Below are positions 10,093 through 22,799 of a DNA stretch of 64,000 nt, piece after piece. The stretch is from Antitrichia curtipendula. Lineage: Eukaryota; Streptophyta; Bryopsida; Hypnales; Leucodontaceae. Where the stretch lies: assembly GCA_951230915.1 (NCBI GenBank), contig OX579636.1, forward strand, positions 41,977,912 to 42,041,911, read 5' to 3'. Every line of letters starts with the position of its first letter. Within the stretch, counting starts at the first letter, position 1. Made by a program: the position numbers and the translations under genes. The notes below the pieces were generated by a model, which had not been told where the DNA came from, did not search any database, and saw nothing but the letters and a program-made list of their open reading frames with translations.

Positions 10093-12614
10093 GCTCGTTG
10101 AGTTCAGATTTAGGGTTTCGAGTTCGTCAATGATGGTTGGTGCTCAGAAAGGAGTACATGGAAGCTCCTGCGGAGACTCTGGCAGTAACTGCAAGACAAG
10201 CCAAAGCGTTAATCCCCGTCACCCATCGAGAGACATCATCTACTTTGATTTAGAAATCCCAGACGAGATCAATGCCAATTTCCGGAACATGCCTAATAAC
10301 TTCTATGATCCCGGGAATTGAAGAATTTCAAGCTCTTGCAGTCTGGCTTGAGTTTCTTGCAGCGGTGAAGAAAGCGCATGGCAAAGCATTTTGGGTTCCC
10401 AAGATTCCTAATAGTTTTACGAATCAAAGAGCACCAAGAATCGAGCCAGTGGTACAAACATGCCGACGAACTACACGGCGTAACATTAGGATAGTCGAAA
10501 TTCGATGCTCTCTCAGCTCGTTTTAGATTGTTCTTCTTCTTTATAAAAAGGAAAATCCAAAACAAGCTGAGAGAGCACTATACAGACACGCTATCAATAT
10601 GCTTGCAGCAAAACACGATACTACTAACTGCCATAGCCACAAGTTGTCATATAACAAAGCAAACTCTTCTACAGATCAGTTGGAAGTAGGGCAATTGTTA
10701 GTGTCGAACTCATCCCTCACAATAACATGCGCTCTCACAAACTTACGGACAGACATGCCCGATTTCCCACCACCACCACCACCACCAGTTGATCAAAGCT
10801 CAGAGATCGAAGTCATACCTCAACTGATGCGCTACGTCTTCTCAGTCCCTTCAGAGGAGCGCTCAACCCCAAGCAATGGACTCTGCGAGTCTTCAAAGCT
10901 CAATGGGGCCTCCCCAAACCACGACCACCGTAGTGCGGCTCATCACGCCAACTAAACTAACAGGCGACTCTCTTGCTCAGAAATTCTCGAATAGCACATT
11001 GGTTCCGACGTCCTTGCCTACCGCGTCCCAAGATGCGCAAACTATACACGTCAAGTCATGTCAATCCGTGGTGACTTTCTAGGATGAGGATGTACCCAAC
11101 TAAGTTCCAACGGGCCCATAATTTAAAGAACTCTGCCGGTATGGGCAAATGAGCTTCTAAAGCGAACGAAAGGATGAATCACGCGGCTATTGTTCCCGAG
11201 CAGAGATTCTGCACCAACGACCATTGAGTGTTCCACACTTCCGCTTTCCAAGGTCAGTCCGTTTACCGACTGAACGAAGGTTCCACGACGCTGCGTCTCA
11301 CCATATAAGCTCAACATTTTCGTCACGAATTGCTGCGTTGATGGATGGCGGGGGGTTTCTTAATTATTGCGTTCCTGTAGTCTCGTGGCTCTGTTCATGA
11401 ACTGAGTGAGTATCCGGGAAATTCTTCCCGACACGTTTTTCAGCGCGTTCACCGCAAAGCTATTGCAGTTGCTGAAATAGAAATGACTCCATCAGCATTC
11501 AGCAGGATGAGCCTCATGAAAACTGTGTGCTTTAAATTAGTGAAGTGGTCCGTCTGCTTTGGTACTTAAGTTCCGCGTCCATCGTTCTTCACTGAGACCC
11601 GTGGCTTTCAAACGATTGGCTCTGCCTCTTCAGAAAATACGATCAGATTTTTCAGACTTAACCCAGAAATTACTGGCGAATATAATCCAAACGTTCAAGC
11701 AGATGGAGATTATGATCAATGGCTGTCCACCGAACTCTGATTCTGATAGGACCCGTATGCGAACGCAACGTTCGCAGCTATTGTCTCCTGTGTGCCTGCG
11801 TAGAATAGATTTTTCAGAAGAGAAGCTTGCGAGCTGTTGGTTAGGCATCCAAGTACGAGTCACTTCGAATATTGCTTGGGCAAACTCAGGGATTGCAGAG
11901 GTTTAGCACCCAGCTCTTCCATACGGTGTTCATCATCAGCACATTCCCGGCTGCCTTGTCGAACTTGCGTCAAGGAAGTCTTGGAAGAAGGGCAATGCAA
12001 AGGGCCTTCCTCATTATGTAACGTCAGAGGCCCTTCTCACCAGAAGATGACTATTGTTCGGTGTTACAGTATCTCGGGCCAGAGGACTCCGACAAGCCAT
12101 TCAGAACAAGCTGAACAGACTGGTTCAAGTGACCTAAGTTCAGTCACGCACTCATGTCAATCGGCAGAATCAACCTGAATAAATATTATGGCAGGCAGCT
12201 TTTACATTCTCATAAGACGTTCGACGCCCCAAAATCACGTTGAATGTATCAACGGATGGCATGTACACATGGGCCCCGTGATCTCAATTTTGCTATACTA
12301 CAATATCCCCAGTAATATACAACTAAAATGTAATTTAAATAGTGCTCTTGGATTCTTTGGATACTCCGCTCCCTTCACCTGCAGTAGTCCCTTCGTGAAT
12401 ATCTTGTAGCCTCGTTGATTGAAATACTAATCAAGAAGCATGCTTGCAGGCATCGGTTGAAGTCTCAGCATCATTTGCTCTCCATTTCAAAAGGGGCATG
12501 ATGCAAGTTTTCACTTCCCAAAATGCACTGCATAATTCCTTACTCCTATCCTCTTCTTAAGAAAACAACAATGCTCTTGAGAAATCGATTAAATCACCCC
12601 AAATCTTCTACTAC
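10093..12614. other. Intergenic region between the membrane-protein and AT74-like genes
   Basis: The segment has gene-like composition but only broken open frames on both strands, including a plus-strand frame at 10599-10955 with a run of nine prolines and a minus-strand frame at 11123-11326. None shows a domain I recognise. It contains the promoter of the minus-strand membrane-protein gene (from 10093 rightward) and, near 12.6 kb, the 3' flank of the AT74-like gene. A short hairpin at 10507-10576 is listed separately. Old coding exons or an unrecognised small gene cannot be excluded. Confidence 0.4.
10507..10576 (+). repeat. Imperfect hairpin
   Basis: The left arm gctctctcagctcgttttag (10507-10526) pairs with the right arm aaaacaagctgagagagc (about 10558-10576), with one or two mismatches. 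Pairing can extend inward through pyrimidine-rich ttcttcttctttat against aaaaaggaaaa. It lies about 415 bases upstream of the membrane-protein start codon. Function is unknown; a small fold-back RNA is one option, but the stem is short for a typical plant miRNA precursor. Confidence 0.55.
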
Positions 12615-14633
12615 TTACTCAAAATAATGAAGACCATTTGAATGAACGGAACCATTAACTGGTGGGTAACGGACAATATCGTCTGGAATAGCTCCTAAAT
12701 CGAGGCCTTTTGCAGCAGCATCAAAATGTTGGAAAAATGACTGCTCAACAGTGTCCCAGTTGTTGTTTAGCTCCCCTGGCCGGGCAATCTTCTGCCTGTA
12801 CCACAGTTGAAAGAAAAGGCAATGTTCAACGAAGGCTTGGATTGCAGAATAATGGATCAAAATTAGGAGGTAGAGAATTTTGAGAAAAGAAATATCTCTC
12901 AAGCAGTCCAGATATCGAAAATGTATATTCTAACAGTAAGTTACTCTTGACATTATCTCACTGAAAGAGCATACCATTCCTGATCCTCGATCATGTCATC
13001 AGTCATGCCGAAAGCTCTGAGCTCATCTGGTGAGTGATGCATTGTCAAGCTGTACCTGAATTCAGAAATTTTATATTGATCAATCTATCAGTAAAAACAC
13101 AGTCGCCAATCATCTACATGCGGAAAAGACTATTTACTTTTCTTTCACTAGATGCAAGAAAAACCATTCACATTTTCTACAGTTTAGGTGTGTTAGAGCA
13201 GTTATCCAAGACATTCCTATACAAGCATTTTAGATTGATGCACAAGCTACAATTCTATCTGCATTTGTCGAATCGCCAAGCAGAGGGTCACAAGATATCC
13301 CGGTCGTGGTATTCCTGAGACTAAGAATCGATCAGGCAGCTAAAAGAGTTTAACAGACACCTTTATACAAAAAAATCTCACCTGCCTCCAGGTCCAAGCT
13401 CCATAACTAGCATCTCTGAATTCCCAAAATTGTAGAGGCCCTCGAATTGCTGCACGGTCCACTTGTACCATCGCATCAAAAACACTCGAAGAGTAAGACC
13501 ATGAGACACAAGAACCAGATTCATGTTCTTAGAGCGAGACTCCGGTCGCTGAAAGCGACCGACATCAATATCTGCTCTCAATGTTTCTCTAAAACCTGCA
13601 TATTACACCAACAAAAACATTACACCAGAAAATTAGACATCCAATTGAGATCGTTTTTGTAAACAAAAACTCCCGGATTGAGGATATTCCTTGCTTTTCT
13701 TGTCCTCAAAAATGAAAATCAAAAGAACAGTCACGTTGGCTTGCAATAATATACCAAACTGTGAATGCACGAACGAACATTTAATCAATGACAATGTGCA
13801 GCTAGTTTCAAGTTGGATTAAACCCAACTTCCAGATGTACCATCAAATCTCATAAAAGAATAGACAAATAACAGATGCAACAGTCTACGATGTCCTACGC
13901 TGGGCAAAAACGAACCTATGTAGGTGCCAGGCTCACTAAAAGCTGGACACTGAACATATTGCAGAACCACTATCAGGTTTTCAAGAAACCAGGAAAATAA
14001 ATCGTACAGCACGTCACACTGATACAGGTTTATGAGGTTTATGGGCGGTGCCTGTAATGCGATCATAAACATCTGCAGCCGATTCACCGTTCGGAAAACG
14101 ATAGAAAAAACGGCCATAGCGAAGCCGAATGGCTTTCTCCACCCTCATTCGCTCCCTGTCCTGGAAGTTACCTACACAACGACATTACTTGTTGGTCAAC
14201 GCATTCCAAGAACATTTCGGGAATTTAAATAGAGACAGAAACAGGTCGCAGCCTAAGCAAGACGGATAACGGATGATAAATAGATAAGGGGATAAAGAGC
14301 GACAACCCGGTGACACCCACCAAAGTCCTGCTCGCGCAATCGAGGCTCTTCCCTAACCCCTGCAATGCGATCGCGCTCAAAGGCCATCCCAATTCCACGC
14401 AAAGTCTGCAACGTGCGCTTGTACGGTGAAACATAAAAGTAAGCTTTCCAGTCGACACTTTGGTCACACTCGATCAGTTCGCGTATATCCTGTCCGCACT
14501 TCACTGCTTGATTCCAACCTTTCTCCGTCAGACAGATTTTCGAATCAGGGATTCGTGTGTAAGCACTATCATCGACATTCCCTAAACTTTCACCATGTCG
14601 CACAAGTATTATTCTCCGGGGCCGCGGCGGCAT
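12615..14633 (-). CDS. Phosphoglycerate-mutase-like protein, AT74 type (histidine phosphatase superfamily)
   Basis: Five exons: 14633-14321, 14171-14052, 13595-13382, 13055-12975 and 12795-12615 (stop TAA), 302 residues. The catalytic signature LVRHGES is at residues 10-16 with His13 as the expected phospho-acceptor. The second catalytic histidine is His176 in VLVSHGLTLRVF. Other family blocks are KICLTEKG, SPYKRTLQT, REEPRLREQDFG, RFFYRFPNGESAADVYDR and WTVQQFEGLYNFGNSE. Order and spacing match what I recall of Arabidopsis AT74 and AT74H. The protein is probably a cytosolic phosphatase of this superfamily; AT74 substrates are not settled, so a glycolytic mutase role is not claimed. ATG at 14633 begins one dozen residues before the signature. 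The second intron has a GC donor (CAG|GCACCG) while all others are GT; the reading frame and family sequence require that join. The last exon lies in the least conserved tail. Confidence 0.93.
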
Positions 14634-16870
14634 TCCTGTACCAAAACATCACATCATCAGCTGCACATGAGAATGGTGAAGTTAGTTATGAAGTGACCGG
14701 CTTTCGCGTAACCCAAAGGATGAACCTCAACAATAAATCTCTCTCGGAGTTCTAAGAGCAAACTAGTACATAGAAAATAATAAAAATTACAAATGCAGTA
14801 AGTAAAAGCCTAAAAAACACTATAGACAGCAAATGATAAAGAAGCTAAGAAACAAATTTCCAATACCATATCAATCCATCCCTTCATGAAAGTTAGAGAA
14901 ATTGAATGCGGTGCAAAGTAATGTAATAAACACAAATTGATTGGCAAACAAACAAAGCCTGCTTAATAGGGCAGATGTCTCAAGCCGTAAGCCGTCTAAA
15001 CGTAATTCGCTGATATAGTTTTGGTTCCATCAAGAAGGTGTGGATACGTGAATGGTCGTATGGAGAAGAACACAAATAAAATCGTTGATTCACGTGCACT
15101 GAATCCATAGTCCATATACCCCTAGCACTGCGAGCATACTCGATTATACAACTGTTCTACAGTCTCTACTGAACTTTGCTACTCCACAACTCCGATGCTA
15201 AGACTTGATTCTCTATGGCCTCGACAGCGAGCCGAAAAAAGATGGATCGCATTGTTAGTAGAACTTCGAATCACATGTAGGAAGAGATGCAACCATTTGA
15301 GTGGAGATAAATCACTTTTGTGTTCAGCACGTACCAGCATGCTCAGAGAAAAGGGAAGCAATCGTCGACTCTGAAAACTCCACAGGTCTGCCCCTCTGCA
15401 TGGCCTCCTGATCCTGGTATCCCTGAATTAATCTCTTCACACCCTTATTACGCCAATTTAGCGAAGGAACCGAGTAAGATTCATACTGCAGAGGATTATA
15501 CGGCAATTGCCCGGATGCTCGAGGCCTCAAAGAAAACGAGTTGGTCGACCTCTCCATAACTCTAAAATTGTGAAGAAAGCATCCATTCACAGAATGCCGC
15601 ACCGATGTGTTCCTCCATTCGGAGGCTGCCATAACTCCGGAGCACTGATCTCCACACCTGGAAATCATTAGGGCTGATATCCCGTCGCCAGCTAAGGCTG
15701 GCAGTATCACCTGCCCTAATGCCATCTTCAAATTCTCCCTCGCGAGTAACAGTTACAATAAAGAGCACAGGCACTCTTCAACTCTCCAGGACAGAACTTC
15801 GTTGTCCTCCTCCTTTCCACTCCCTCCATGACCATCTCCAATCACACCGTCATCTGCCGCACGAACAAATAATAGTTTTAATATTATTACACCAAGATAC
15901 TACATAATTTAACAAATATTGACAATCTGCTCTGAATCAAAAAAAACATCCAATATTATGAATTTTAAGAAGGATTGCATACTTTAACCTAGCCTCCTTC
16001 GTCCCGTCTAAGGTACAAGCAATTGAAATTGAATGACAAACCTTGAATTCAACAAATTTATAAGTTATTTTCGTCAGGCAGCTCCGGAGCTCCACACATG
16101 TCCGTCGCGACGCTCAATTCAGTCACTTCTTCTTCATCAGAAATTCCTCGAAACCGCCTCCTGAGTTCCACGCCAACGCTTCACCAATTCATCAACCCTT
16201 ACTTTTTCAAAAAAGCATCAAAATCCTCCCAGCCAACAGAACTCCGTCACATCCCTCTGAAAATCCGACTCCTCGTCACAGTCATCGCTCCAGTCTCTAC
16301 CTTCTTCACTTGCAAATTTTCAAATCTGCCACACCTCCTCCGAACGCAATCACTTCCGGACCACTTGTCCGTTTTCTCATGCACCCGCCCGCGCTATCCA
16401 CGCTTCAAACTCCGGCTCAGAATACAATCCTAAGAAATTCCGGAGAGATAAGTGCAATGCCGAGATGCAAAATCTCGAGTCATCTCCGAATCATCCTTAA
16501 GAATCCAGCGTCGATTCCTTGCAATCCGTGCAACCTCTGGAAAACAACAGCTAAGGTAAGGGGACGCCGCGAGACTACCGTAGCCGATGGGCAACAAACG
16601 GTGACCCCACGAGCCTATCGACTTACTGCGTGCCGTCTATCGCCGTGACGCTTCCAGTTACGGCACATGACGGCGGTTGATTGTGAGCCGTTGCAATTCC
16701 TCGCTCTCGTCGACAGTCGCTACCTGGCGCCGTTGGACGCCGTTCGTTTGGTGGGAGAGGCGTCAACAAGGGCTGCTTGTGGTTGGTGGCTTTTTCGGTG
16801 TGGGAATTGATGGACACTATGCTCCTACAACAGGCACGGAATCTAGAATGTTTCCTAGATATTGATACCC
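14634..16870. other. Upstream region of AT74-like gene with possible decayed coding sequence
   Basis: Gene-like composition persists to about 16.8 kb. On the minus strand, coding-like stretches change frame: near 15420-15590 and 15600-15780 two frames each run 60 or more codons, and near 16100-16290 acidic peptides such as DWSDDCDEESDFQRDV occur between stops. No family is recognised. This fits either a small multi-exon minus-strand gene or a relic. The plus strand also has open frames of about 110 codons at 16098-16433 and 16310-16648 that are rich in Ser, Pro and Arg and look like shadows. Confidence 0.35.
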
Positions 16871-17345
16871 TGACGAGGGACCTTTTATTTTAGATGTAGG
16901 CTTGGTGAATCTAGACTTTTGCTAGATATTGTGAATGGTGTTATGATCATTTGGCATTGGATATCAACCCTGTTGCACAGATATGAATATGCTCAAGTTA
17001 CGTGTCTAGTATTATTCCCACGAGTTTGATGTTTGAAAGTTTTTCATCCTTGTTTATTTGAACGTGGGGTTTCATTGTTGTGAGAGTTTAAAAAAATTCA
17101 TGTTGGTGTTTGTTGTTTGATATATGTGACCCTAAAAAGGATTGCCACCCATCCATTAAAACATTATCCATCAACAAATTAGGGATGAAAATTGAATAGT
17201 TAATCCTTGAAGGACATTGAGGCTAAATAGTGGTTGATGGATGACTTCATTGTTCACTATAGAAACAAACAAAAAATGCACCTATTGGTCCAATACTTTG
17301 AGCAAGTTTTGGTGACTACCTTGGTCAAGGGAGGCCATGTCCTTT

Positions 17346-17491
17346 ATCCTTTAAAGTTCCTTGGCTATGTTATCACCAAAAATGTTCAAAAATTACCATT
17401 TCAAGTACATATAGTAAACTTTGGGAAAAAAACCATTTTTGGACACATGTAATTCATTTTGGGAAAAAAACACAACTTAGTCCTTTAGGGG
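17346..17491. mobile_element. Internally deleted TTAA-type element
   Basis: The left part, with aagttccttggctatgtta and tcaccaaaaatg, matches the inverted right end of the element at 43263-44186. The right terminus tcctttagggg at 17481-17491 is followed by TTAA (17492-17495). Only about 150 bases lie between, so most of the roughly 930-bp element is deleted. Confidence 0.55.
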
Positions 17492-17726
17492 TTAAACAAT
17501 GCCGTTGACAATTATTGTCCAATAGATGACAATGAATCCTTCTATACAAAACAAAAGTACAAACGGTGCCTTTGGAATATTTTGTGGAAAGGGGAGGTTC
17601 TTGCATAGTAGTTTGATCTCCAATCAATGCTCTTGGGTTGTATTAAGCTAATGATTTACACAATACCAAAAGGGATGATTCACAATTTTGAAAATTTGGA
17701 CTAACCTCTAGGCTTTTAAAGATTAA

Positions 17727-18000
17727 TCCCTAAAATTCTTTGACTATGTTTCACCAAGAAACACTCAAAATGGGCCGTTTTGATGGTAAAGACACCTCAA
17801 AAATGACAAATGAAATCTTGTTGCATCTTCCTGTAAGATCTAGTGGAAGACTAGTACATTGTCTTTTAGTATAAAAATGGGAGTTTTTGACTGCATAGAT
17901 AGGGAGATTATAGCATTTGAAGTTGAAAAAAAATGTTTTTGGGGGGCATCCTAAATTCTTGACAGCTCAATTTTGGAAGGCTTTTGTATAAGTTTATTTT
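17727..18000 (+). mobile_element. Left portion of a TTAA-type element
   Basis: TTAA (17723-17726) is followed by TCCCTAAAATTCTTTGACTA and a block (tgtttcaccaagaaacactc) matching the left end of the element at 57705-58638. Similarity continues through ttatagcatttgaagttgaa near 17911. A matching right end (ggtcctttaggga then TTAA, 20335-20351) lies 2.6 kb away, so this may be one larger element split by the insertion at 19050-19686. Confidence 0.5.
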
Positions 18001-19049
18001 ATTTTTTTGCTTGAAGATTTTTGGTTTTCTTTTTTGTAACAAAGTTGGCCACATCTTCAAAAAAATTCATAGCATTTCAAATTGGGGAACATGTACAAAA
18101 AATAGGAACTAGGTTCAAGAAAGGTCTCATACAAAGTCCTTTTCTCAACAATTTGTAGCTTGCACATATAGTAATTTCTTTAAGATGTAAACAATGGAGT
18201 TATAGGTTTTAGCTATACCTAATAGAAGAAAAAATTGCCCAGAATATAAAACTTTGGCAAGCTTGGTCAATCTATATCCGAGCTAAAGGAAAGAGGAATT
18301 GGATATCTTAAGCATGCAAGGACGTTGGATCAAGGTTAACAAAGTCCAATTCATCTTGAATCACTGACACCAAATTATGTTCACTTTGATTTTGAAGATG
18401 TTTCCTTTCCCAAGATGTTCACTACCCCATAGATTATAATTTTAGAATATTCATCGTTAAATTTTTTTTAAATCAACATATTTGGTAGTTATCTCCCATA
18501 GCTTCTGAATCCAGTTGTATATTTAAAGATGAGCAAAGAAGATTTTTATACAATTGGTGTAGTATGAGGTAAAATAATCCATGTGGAATATGTAAATTAA
18601 AACTAAGTGGAGCTCTATTGCTTATAGTTAAGTGAAAAGTAGAAATTGTGTTCAAGTTAGAATTTTAGGCTTCATTTTCAGCATAGTGGAATAATTAATT
18701 TAAATAAACTTTGATCGAAAAAAAAGTTGATAAATCAAATTAACTTTCATCTCCAAATATCTGTTTGAGATTTCAAGTGTTCAATGAAAAGCTATAGACA
18801 AATTTTAGAGAGGGAGATAGATTGGACATTTTCTTCGACATTATAAAACATCCTCTCTCAATTTTGTCCATAAATTTGTTTGGAGGCTCTAAATTACAAA
18901 CGGATTTAAAGAGATGAAAATTAGCTTGATTTTCTAGCTAATCTTGTTTAAGTTCGTAAATGTTTAAAAAAAGTTATTCTACTAAGACAAAATGAGGTCT
19001 AAAATTCTATTTCAAACACAATTCCTACATTTTGACAACAAGTGGTTAA

Positions 19050-19686
19050 CCCCTAAATGCCCAGGGCTTGTTTTGAGCCTCTTGGAATTTGCTCTAAATT
19101 GAACAAAAAGTCAACATTTTGATAAGTTGAATCAATTTTTTTTTAACTCTAACCATACAAATTCAAACTAGACATGTTAGAGATCACATAGGAAAAGAAA
19201 ACACAACAATATCATTTAAGGATCGAAAGATTATAATGTTTGATCATCAGGGTGCTAAAACTATGAAAATCTTTGAGCTCTCCTTTTGTATGTCAACTCT
19301 AAAAAGTTCAAGACCCAAAAAATATATGGTTGAAGGGCCTAACAAATATAACCCCATTCAATTTACGACTTCTCAAAATCTACTCTACAATTTTTTTAAA
19401 TAAATTTCTAATGTGATTTTTTCTCTAAGGTCTAGTGTATTTGAGGCTCATTTCCAAGAGCCCTCAACACTACAAAAAGTCAAGATTGCAATGGGTACCT
19501 GTGTACAAAATCTTGATTAGAAAAATCAAAATCATTCATTTTCAAAATTGGATTTGTGATGCTAAAACTAGACTTCAAAAATAAACTTAAAAAAATATAA
19601 ACTACTAAAAATAGCAATTTCATAACATTTTATTTAACTTCAAAATTTCTTCGACACCACATTTGGGTGCCTTGGGCATTTAGGGG
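19050..19686 (+). mobile_element. Complete TTAA-type (piggyBac-like) non-autonomous element, 637 bp
   Basis: The element starts CCCCTAAATGCCCAGGGC and ends GCCTTGGGCATTTAGGGG, an almost perfect 18-bp terminal inverted repeat. It is flanked on both sides by TTAA (19046-19049 and 19687-19690). TTAA target duplications with CCC...GGG ends are the hallmark of the piggyBac superfamily. There is no transposase frame, so movement would need a partner enzyme. It is the reference copy for the fragment at 426. Confidence 0.75.
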
Positions 19687-19690
19687 TTAA

Positions 19691-21716
19691 GCTCTCATCT
19701 TCAAATTATTCTATACCCTTGAGGATTTATAGTGGTCAATAGATTTGACCTAGGATTTGATTATTAAAATGACCTCTCTACCTTCTATTTCTATGAATGT
19801 CAATGAAGTGATTGCATCATTTTGCCATCAAAGCCTTTAAGGATGGTAGTTTGTCAAATGACAAATTTGTAATTGACTCAGTGGATTTCTTTTGTCATTT
19901 GAATTTATTTATTTTCAAATATGGCAATTAGAAATAATCGCCCCGTTAGGCCAAAGGTAGTCACAGAGCTACTACATCTTTGCCACCACCTCCTATATGT
20001 TGTGACAAATTTATGAGTCCAAAAAAATGTCAGAGAAGTCCCCTGGTTTGAATCTAGGGCAAGAGGTTGCCTAAGGCCCTGTCCAAGCTCTTCCAGGCAT
20101 TGTAATGCAAATTTTGCTCTAGTATAAATTATCCTACCCATACTTCCTCCCATCCTTGAAAAACGTCATTTTTCCCATAACTCCTCGTGGGCACATCCAA
20201 ATGTAAAAAAAATTGGATGGAGTGGCAATGTACTTATCATCCCTACATTAAAAAAAATATAAAAAATATAGTGAATTTTTATGTTCATAGTGAGTTGCCC
20301 AAAATTGCTTTATTGCCAAAAAAAAACGTTGTTTGGTCCTTTAGGGATTAAAGGAGAAAATTAAGATGAAAATTCTAGCTTTGCTTTTAGTATGAGTATT
20401 ATGAAGCAGTTTCAGACCTCAAACACTCCGGAATTTTAGAGGTTGTAATCAACTTTTCATTGCATCAATCCATCTTCACATTAGATACTTTGACCTTAGT
20501 CTAGAAATTAAAGGATATTCATTACAATGATGACAATAAAAAAAAAATGTAGCTTTGAAGCTACATGACTAAACTTGAAGCCAAGATTGTTTTGACACCA
20601 TTTTTGTTTGTTCTTTCATTGACAATTCAATTGTTTTAAAGGCCTTGTCTTATGTCCTTGCATCCATTGCATTTAAACTCCACTATGTGGTTGCACTTGA
20701 TTGATTGCTTTGATATAGAATCCAACCGACTTTTGTCATTCAAAGTCCATAGCTCATTTGTTTATCTATAATTCATCCATAATGCATTAAATAATTAGTT
20801 CATAGCGTCATTTGAGATATATTAGTTAATAGCTTTTTAAAGTAGTTACACTCCAGAAAGATAAAGCTTCCTTTTTGCAATTTTATTATGAGTTTTTATT
20901 AACTATATCAACTTTGGGAGTCGATAAAATTGCCAAATATAATGTCCAATGCACCTTCTTCTACATCCATATTGAATCTCAGAACATAATAAGACCCAAA
21001 AGACAATATATAGCTTCCATTAGATATACTATAAAAACAAAATTATACTTCAAACTCAGCTAAAATGAATGAAAATTTTGTGGGTGATAGTCTTTTAAAA
21101 TGTGGAGTCTCTGGAATAATCAAATCGTCATCATCTACCAATGATAAATATTAATGTGATACCATCAAACCTTTATGAGCTTCAATTTGGCCAAGTGCTT
21201 CAAGGGTTTGACCAAACATTGGAGATAGACCATGGAGTTGACTTAGTTGGGATGACTAATTAAGTATAGTTGACTGAATTAATGGAATTTGCATTTGAAA
21301 TAGTAGGTTTATCTTTATCAATTGCATAACTGACATTGTTAATGTTCATTGGAGATACTTTTGCCTTTCCTGAAATGTGGGGATCCTTCTAAAAAATCAT
21401 GACTTGAATTCTTAGAGCACCATCAATGGTAAACTAGTAAACTAGTAAACAACAAAGGAACATTAGTTTTGAGGTCTCACTTGGGACCCCTCTAAATAAA
21501 AATGCGACCTCTAGCATTTGGTGAGCTCTAGTGAGGAAACTATAAAACAAACCCTAAATTTTTCCATGTTGACAAGGTTTTTTGCCATCATAGCATTGCC
21601 AACAAATTGTTGTAGCCCTTATTTCTTTTTTCCCTCAAATTGTAGCTGAAGTTTGTTGGCATAAGAGTAGTGGCACATTAAGTGAATTCTGGACAAAACA
21701 CTCAAAAATCTACGGA
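19691..21716. other. AT-rich spacer with an element right end
   Basis: No gene is seen. Near 20160-20347 the sequence (cataactcctcgtgggcacat, tagtgagttgcccaaaattg, ggtcctttaggga, then TTAA) matches the right third of the 57705-58638 element. The region from 20.4 to 21.7 kb shows only short AT-rich frames. Confidence 0.45.
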
Positions 21717-21840
21717 TAATAACATCTAGAGATCTCTAAGTGTTTGTAAAGATCTTCAGATTTTTTTGTACATATTGATCTCCAGATGTTTTGCATAGAT
21801 TTCCTGATGTTTTGCATTATCTCCAAATGACCATTTTTTT
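21717..21840 (-). repeat. Degenerate repeat of about 30 bp around agatct
   Basis: Units such as gatcttcagatttttttgta, gatctccagatgttttgca and tagatttcctgatgttttgc repeat about four times. On the minus strand the period of ten codons gives related decapeptides (SEDLYKHLEI and variants). A similar array occurs at 60905-61060 on the other strand. Confidence 0.5.
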
Positions 21841-22215
21841 TTTCTATTATTAATTCTGGACCCTTCAAAAGTCCAAAAGTAGTTAAAATGCGACATAAAG
21901 TGGGAAAAAACTTCCGTGGCCAATAAACGTTGCAACTTCCTGGCACTCTACAGCCCTCTCGTTCAGGCCAGAGTCCCTCAATCATTGTTAATTGAGATCT
22001 AATGCACTAATCACACTCGCTTAAACATTATTTGCTAGCTTCTAATGAAACTGTAATGTCGATCAGTGCCATCACCGTCCAGGCAGAGGAATCGGGAAGG
22101 AAACAAAATTTGAAGCTGGGTTTGCGAAATCGAAGTCGTAACTACTGCGTACTAGCTCGTAATCTTGATTGTCTCGAAGTTGGCTTCAGAGAATTGGGCA
22201 ACAGCCTCATGCTTG

Positions 22216-22662
22216 CTAGCTAGGTTTCTGGCATTCGTTGAAAGAACGGTGAAAAGTGCTAGTCGGCGAACAATCAGACTGTGGTTGCAGGAAAACGTAC
22301 ATCGGGAAACGCTGACTGCAGGTCATCGAAATTGACTTCAAAGAAGCTTTTCTCAAAGCATTACAATGACATGATTGCAGTGACACCATCTTCGAGAAAG
22401 TTGGAATCCACTCCTTACGTTGAATCGATCGGCAGAGGATCTGCACGGAGTGAAAAGGCACCGGAGTTGGTCGTGGTTGCACCGACTTCCGTTCCACCAG
22501 AAGCCGATTGAAAATTACGTCAACTTCATCACTCCTTTTCAACTTGCTGGGGCTTGACTTTTGGCTTCCACACTTTGGAGAGTTGTTTTTTGGGCCGCGT
22601 GTCTGCCTTGCTGGCCTTGCTGCATAGGCTATTTTATAGAGGGAATTGTTGTCACAGGCCAA
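22216..22662 (-). pseudogene. Unidentified coding relic or small gene
   Basis: A minus-strand frame of 148 codons includes KLKRSDEVDVIFNRL, which loosely recalls the lysine-rich DE(I/V)D-IF motif of DUF1764 proteins. The rest does not match that family. Other minus-strand frames over the same bases also look partly protein-like (VDSNFLEDGVTAIMSL, FEVNFDDLQSAFPDVRFP), suggesting frameshifts in an old coding sequence. The composition is gene-like compared with the AT-rich surroundings. The plus strand has a competing 76-codon frame at 22281-22511. Identity stays open. Confidence 0.25.
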
Positions 22663-22799
22663 TTTTTTGGCGGGTTGAGCAAAATTTGGCTCAAAATAGA
22701 ACCTCTGCTAGTGGAATTGACTAAATGCTGTAAATGCTGTAACAATTAGGCATTCTTGTCCAAGTGAGAGCACTTCTTATGTTAATCCAACATTTTGTA

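Larger units (their letters stand above)
16871..19045. other. AT-rich spacer with transposon fragments
   Basis: No gene is seen. It holds a deleted TTAA-type copy (17346-17491) and a left end of another (17727 to about 18000), both listed. The remainder (18.0-19.0 kb) is AT-rich without recognisable features. Confidence 0.5.

Noticed and set aside
15320..15559. Plus-strand frame of 79 codons ending in KKTSWSTSP
   Set aside because: It overlaps longer minus-strand coding-like frames and shows no family feature; treated as a shadow.
16098..16648. Two overlapping plus-strand frames of about 110 codons
   Set aside because: They overlap each other in different frames, are rich in Ser, Pro and Arg, and have no recognisable motif. 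The minus strand looks equally coding-like in pieces.
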